Shown here: positions 39,537 to 40,195 of the stretch, piece by piece | Layout: each line of letters opens with the position of its first letter | Position numbering within the stretch: the first letter of the stretch is position 1 | Assembly: GCA_002477475.1 (NCBI GenBank) | Contig: DLPX01000050.1 | Span: 34,419 to 74,613, forward strand | Direction: 5' to 3' | DNA: 40,195 nucleotides | Source: Proteobacteria bacterium UBA7447 | Lineage (GTDB): Bacteria > Pseudomonadota > Gammaproteobacteria > Arenicellales > UBA868 | The notes under the pieces: model-generated | What the model saw: only the letters and a program-made list of their open reading frames with translations | Database searches by the model: none | What the model was told of the DNA's origin: nothing | Translations under genes and position numbers: made by a program

Positions 39537-40170
39537 TCTTTCCTCTCTCGACCTCAATGAGGCGTGTCGATACCTGTCGGCATGTGACAAAGGGCTTGCC
39601 AGAATTATCGCCGACGTCGGTCCATGCGGGCTAGAAGTCCGAAGCAACCGGTCGGTTTTCCAGTATTTGTGTCAGTCTATTGTGTATCAGCAACTCAGCG
39701 GCAAGGCCGCGGGAACAATTCATGGCCGTCTGCTGGATCTTTTCGAACGACGGCGTGTGAACGCTGATCAACTGCTTTGTCTGTCTCAGACGCAGTTACG
39801 GTCAGCAGGGCTTTCGCATCCAAAATCGCTCGCGCTCTACGATCTTGCACATCGCCAGCAAGAAGGATTGGTGCCTGCGCGACGGCAGTTGAATCGCATG
39901 ACGGATGAGGAGATTGTCCGCACCTTGAGCCAGGTTCGTGGCATCGGGGAATGGACCGTGCAGATGCTTCTCATTTTCTATCTTGGCCGGCCGGACGTAT
40001 TGCCGACCCGGGATTTGGGTGTGCAGAAGGGGTACCAGAAAATGCGGCGGCTGCGCGAGTTGCCCGCGCCTACGCGCCTCGCCCGGGCAGGCCTGAGGTG
40101 GCGTCCCTATCGATCAGTCGCCACCTGGTATCTCTGGCGTTGCCTGGACATCAAGCTGCCAACGGCCTAG
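39529..40170 (+). CDS. DNA-3-methyladenine glycosylase II-like (AlkA/HhH-GPD)
   Basis: A 213-residue base-excision repair glycosylase. The start ATGGCTG overlaps the end of the phosphatase gene. After an N-terminal helical region (QSIVYQQLSGKAAGTIHGRLL in outline, the typical 'I..QQ.S..AA..I' block) comes the helix-hairpin-helix LSQVRGIGEWTVQMLLIFYLGRPDVLPTRDLGVQKGY, in which Lys is replaced by Glu after the hairpin, as in AlkA, and the catalytic Asp is in PTRDLGV. This is the short form without the N-terminal TBP-like domain of E. coli AlkA (282 residues), as in many marine and soil bacteria. It removes alkylated bases such as 3-methyladenine. It ends 25 bp before the window edge. Confidence 0.88.
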   Translation: MADLSSLDLNEACRYLSACDKGLARIIADVGPCGLEVRSNRSVFQYLCQSIVYQQLSGKAAGTIHGRLLDLFERRRVNADQLLCLSQTQLRSAGLSHPKSLALYDLAHRQQEGLVPARRQLNRMTDEEIVRTLSQVRGIGEWTVQMLLIFYLGRPDVLPTRDLGVQKGYQKMRRLRELPAPTRLARAGLRWRPYRSVATWYLWRCLDIKLPTA

Positions 40171-40195
40171 GCCGCTAAGCCGAATCGCCCGTGAG

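Noticed and set aside
1..40195. CRISPR arrays, insertion sequences, prophage genes, tRNA or rRNA genes, defence systems
   Set aside because: I looked for regular repeats, transposase or integrase motifs, tRNA-like ends and rRNA landmarks and saw none; the genes are housekeeping or transport types with similar composition throughout.

Overview
The window is about 40 kb of ordinary-looking chromosome from a gammaproteobacterium. The evidence is a tolA-tolB-pal-cpoB run, dciA placed opposite secA, a pilA / pilB-pilC-pilD-coaE type IV pilus locus, and an aa3-type cytochrome c oxidase cluster ordered much as in Pseudomonas. GC content is moderate to high and genes are tightly packed. A marine or uncultured relative of the Pseudomonas-like orders fits, but I cannot name the genus. 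I saw no tRNA, rRNA, insertion sequence, CRISPR array, integrase or toxin-antitoxin pair.

Layout. 1-3.2 kb: end of tolA, then tolB, pal and cpoB (cell-envelope Tol-Pal system). 3.2-8.2 kb: dciA (minus), then secA, argJ and mutT (plus). 8.2-13.3 kb: leftward pilB-pilC-pilD-coaE followed by a NudL-like Nudix gene. 13.6-14.2 kb: the major pilin pilA, divergent from pilB, with a good terminator. 14.2-15.9 kb: comF and bioC diverging around an 8-bp inverted repeat. 16.1-23.5 kb: aerobic respiration block with a DUF2244 protein, coxB, coxA, a 38-residue membrane peptide, ctaG, coxC, a DUF2909 protein (minus), surf1, a Sco-like protein and ctaB. Heme A synthase (ctaA) and a canonical Sco gene, expected next to ctaB in the Pseudomonas-type order, are not in the window. 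23.6-28.9 kb: a DUF938 methyltransferase converges on the leftward run purB - RluF/RluB-type pseudouridine synthase - pyrD - PuuB-like FAD oxidase. 28.9-36.4 kb: leftward MerR regulator, AI-2E-family permease and MFS exporter, diverging from a fused isobutyryl-CoA mutase (icmF) and a second MFS transporter. 36.4-38.4 kb: an EamA/DMT exporter and a stand-alone FabD-like acyltransferase, both leftward. 38.4-38.9 kb: a gene-poor gap. 38.9-40.2 kb: a histidine phosphatase and an AlkA-type DNA glycosylase.

Two non-coding signals stand out. In the gap before the histidine phosphatase, the minus strand has a near-consensus sigma-70 promoter (TTGACT-17-TATTAT). About 80 nt downstream is a strong intrinsic terminator, with a small hairpin and an unpaired C-rich CCTCCTCC stretch in between. 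This is the layout of a small regulatory RNA with an anti-Shine-Dalgarno seed, and I regard it as the best candidate for something undescribed here. Between the MerR regulator and icmF, a perfect 14-bp palindrome overlaps the -35 elements of two divergent promoters, which suggests a LiuR-like switch controlling short-chain acyl-CoA metabolism.

All assignments rest on reading the sequence and on remembered family features. No database search, folding program or alignment was run.
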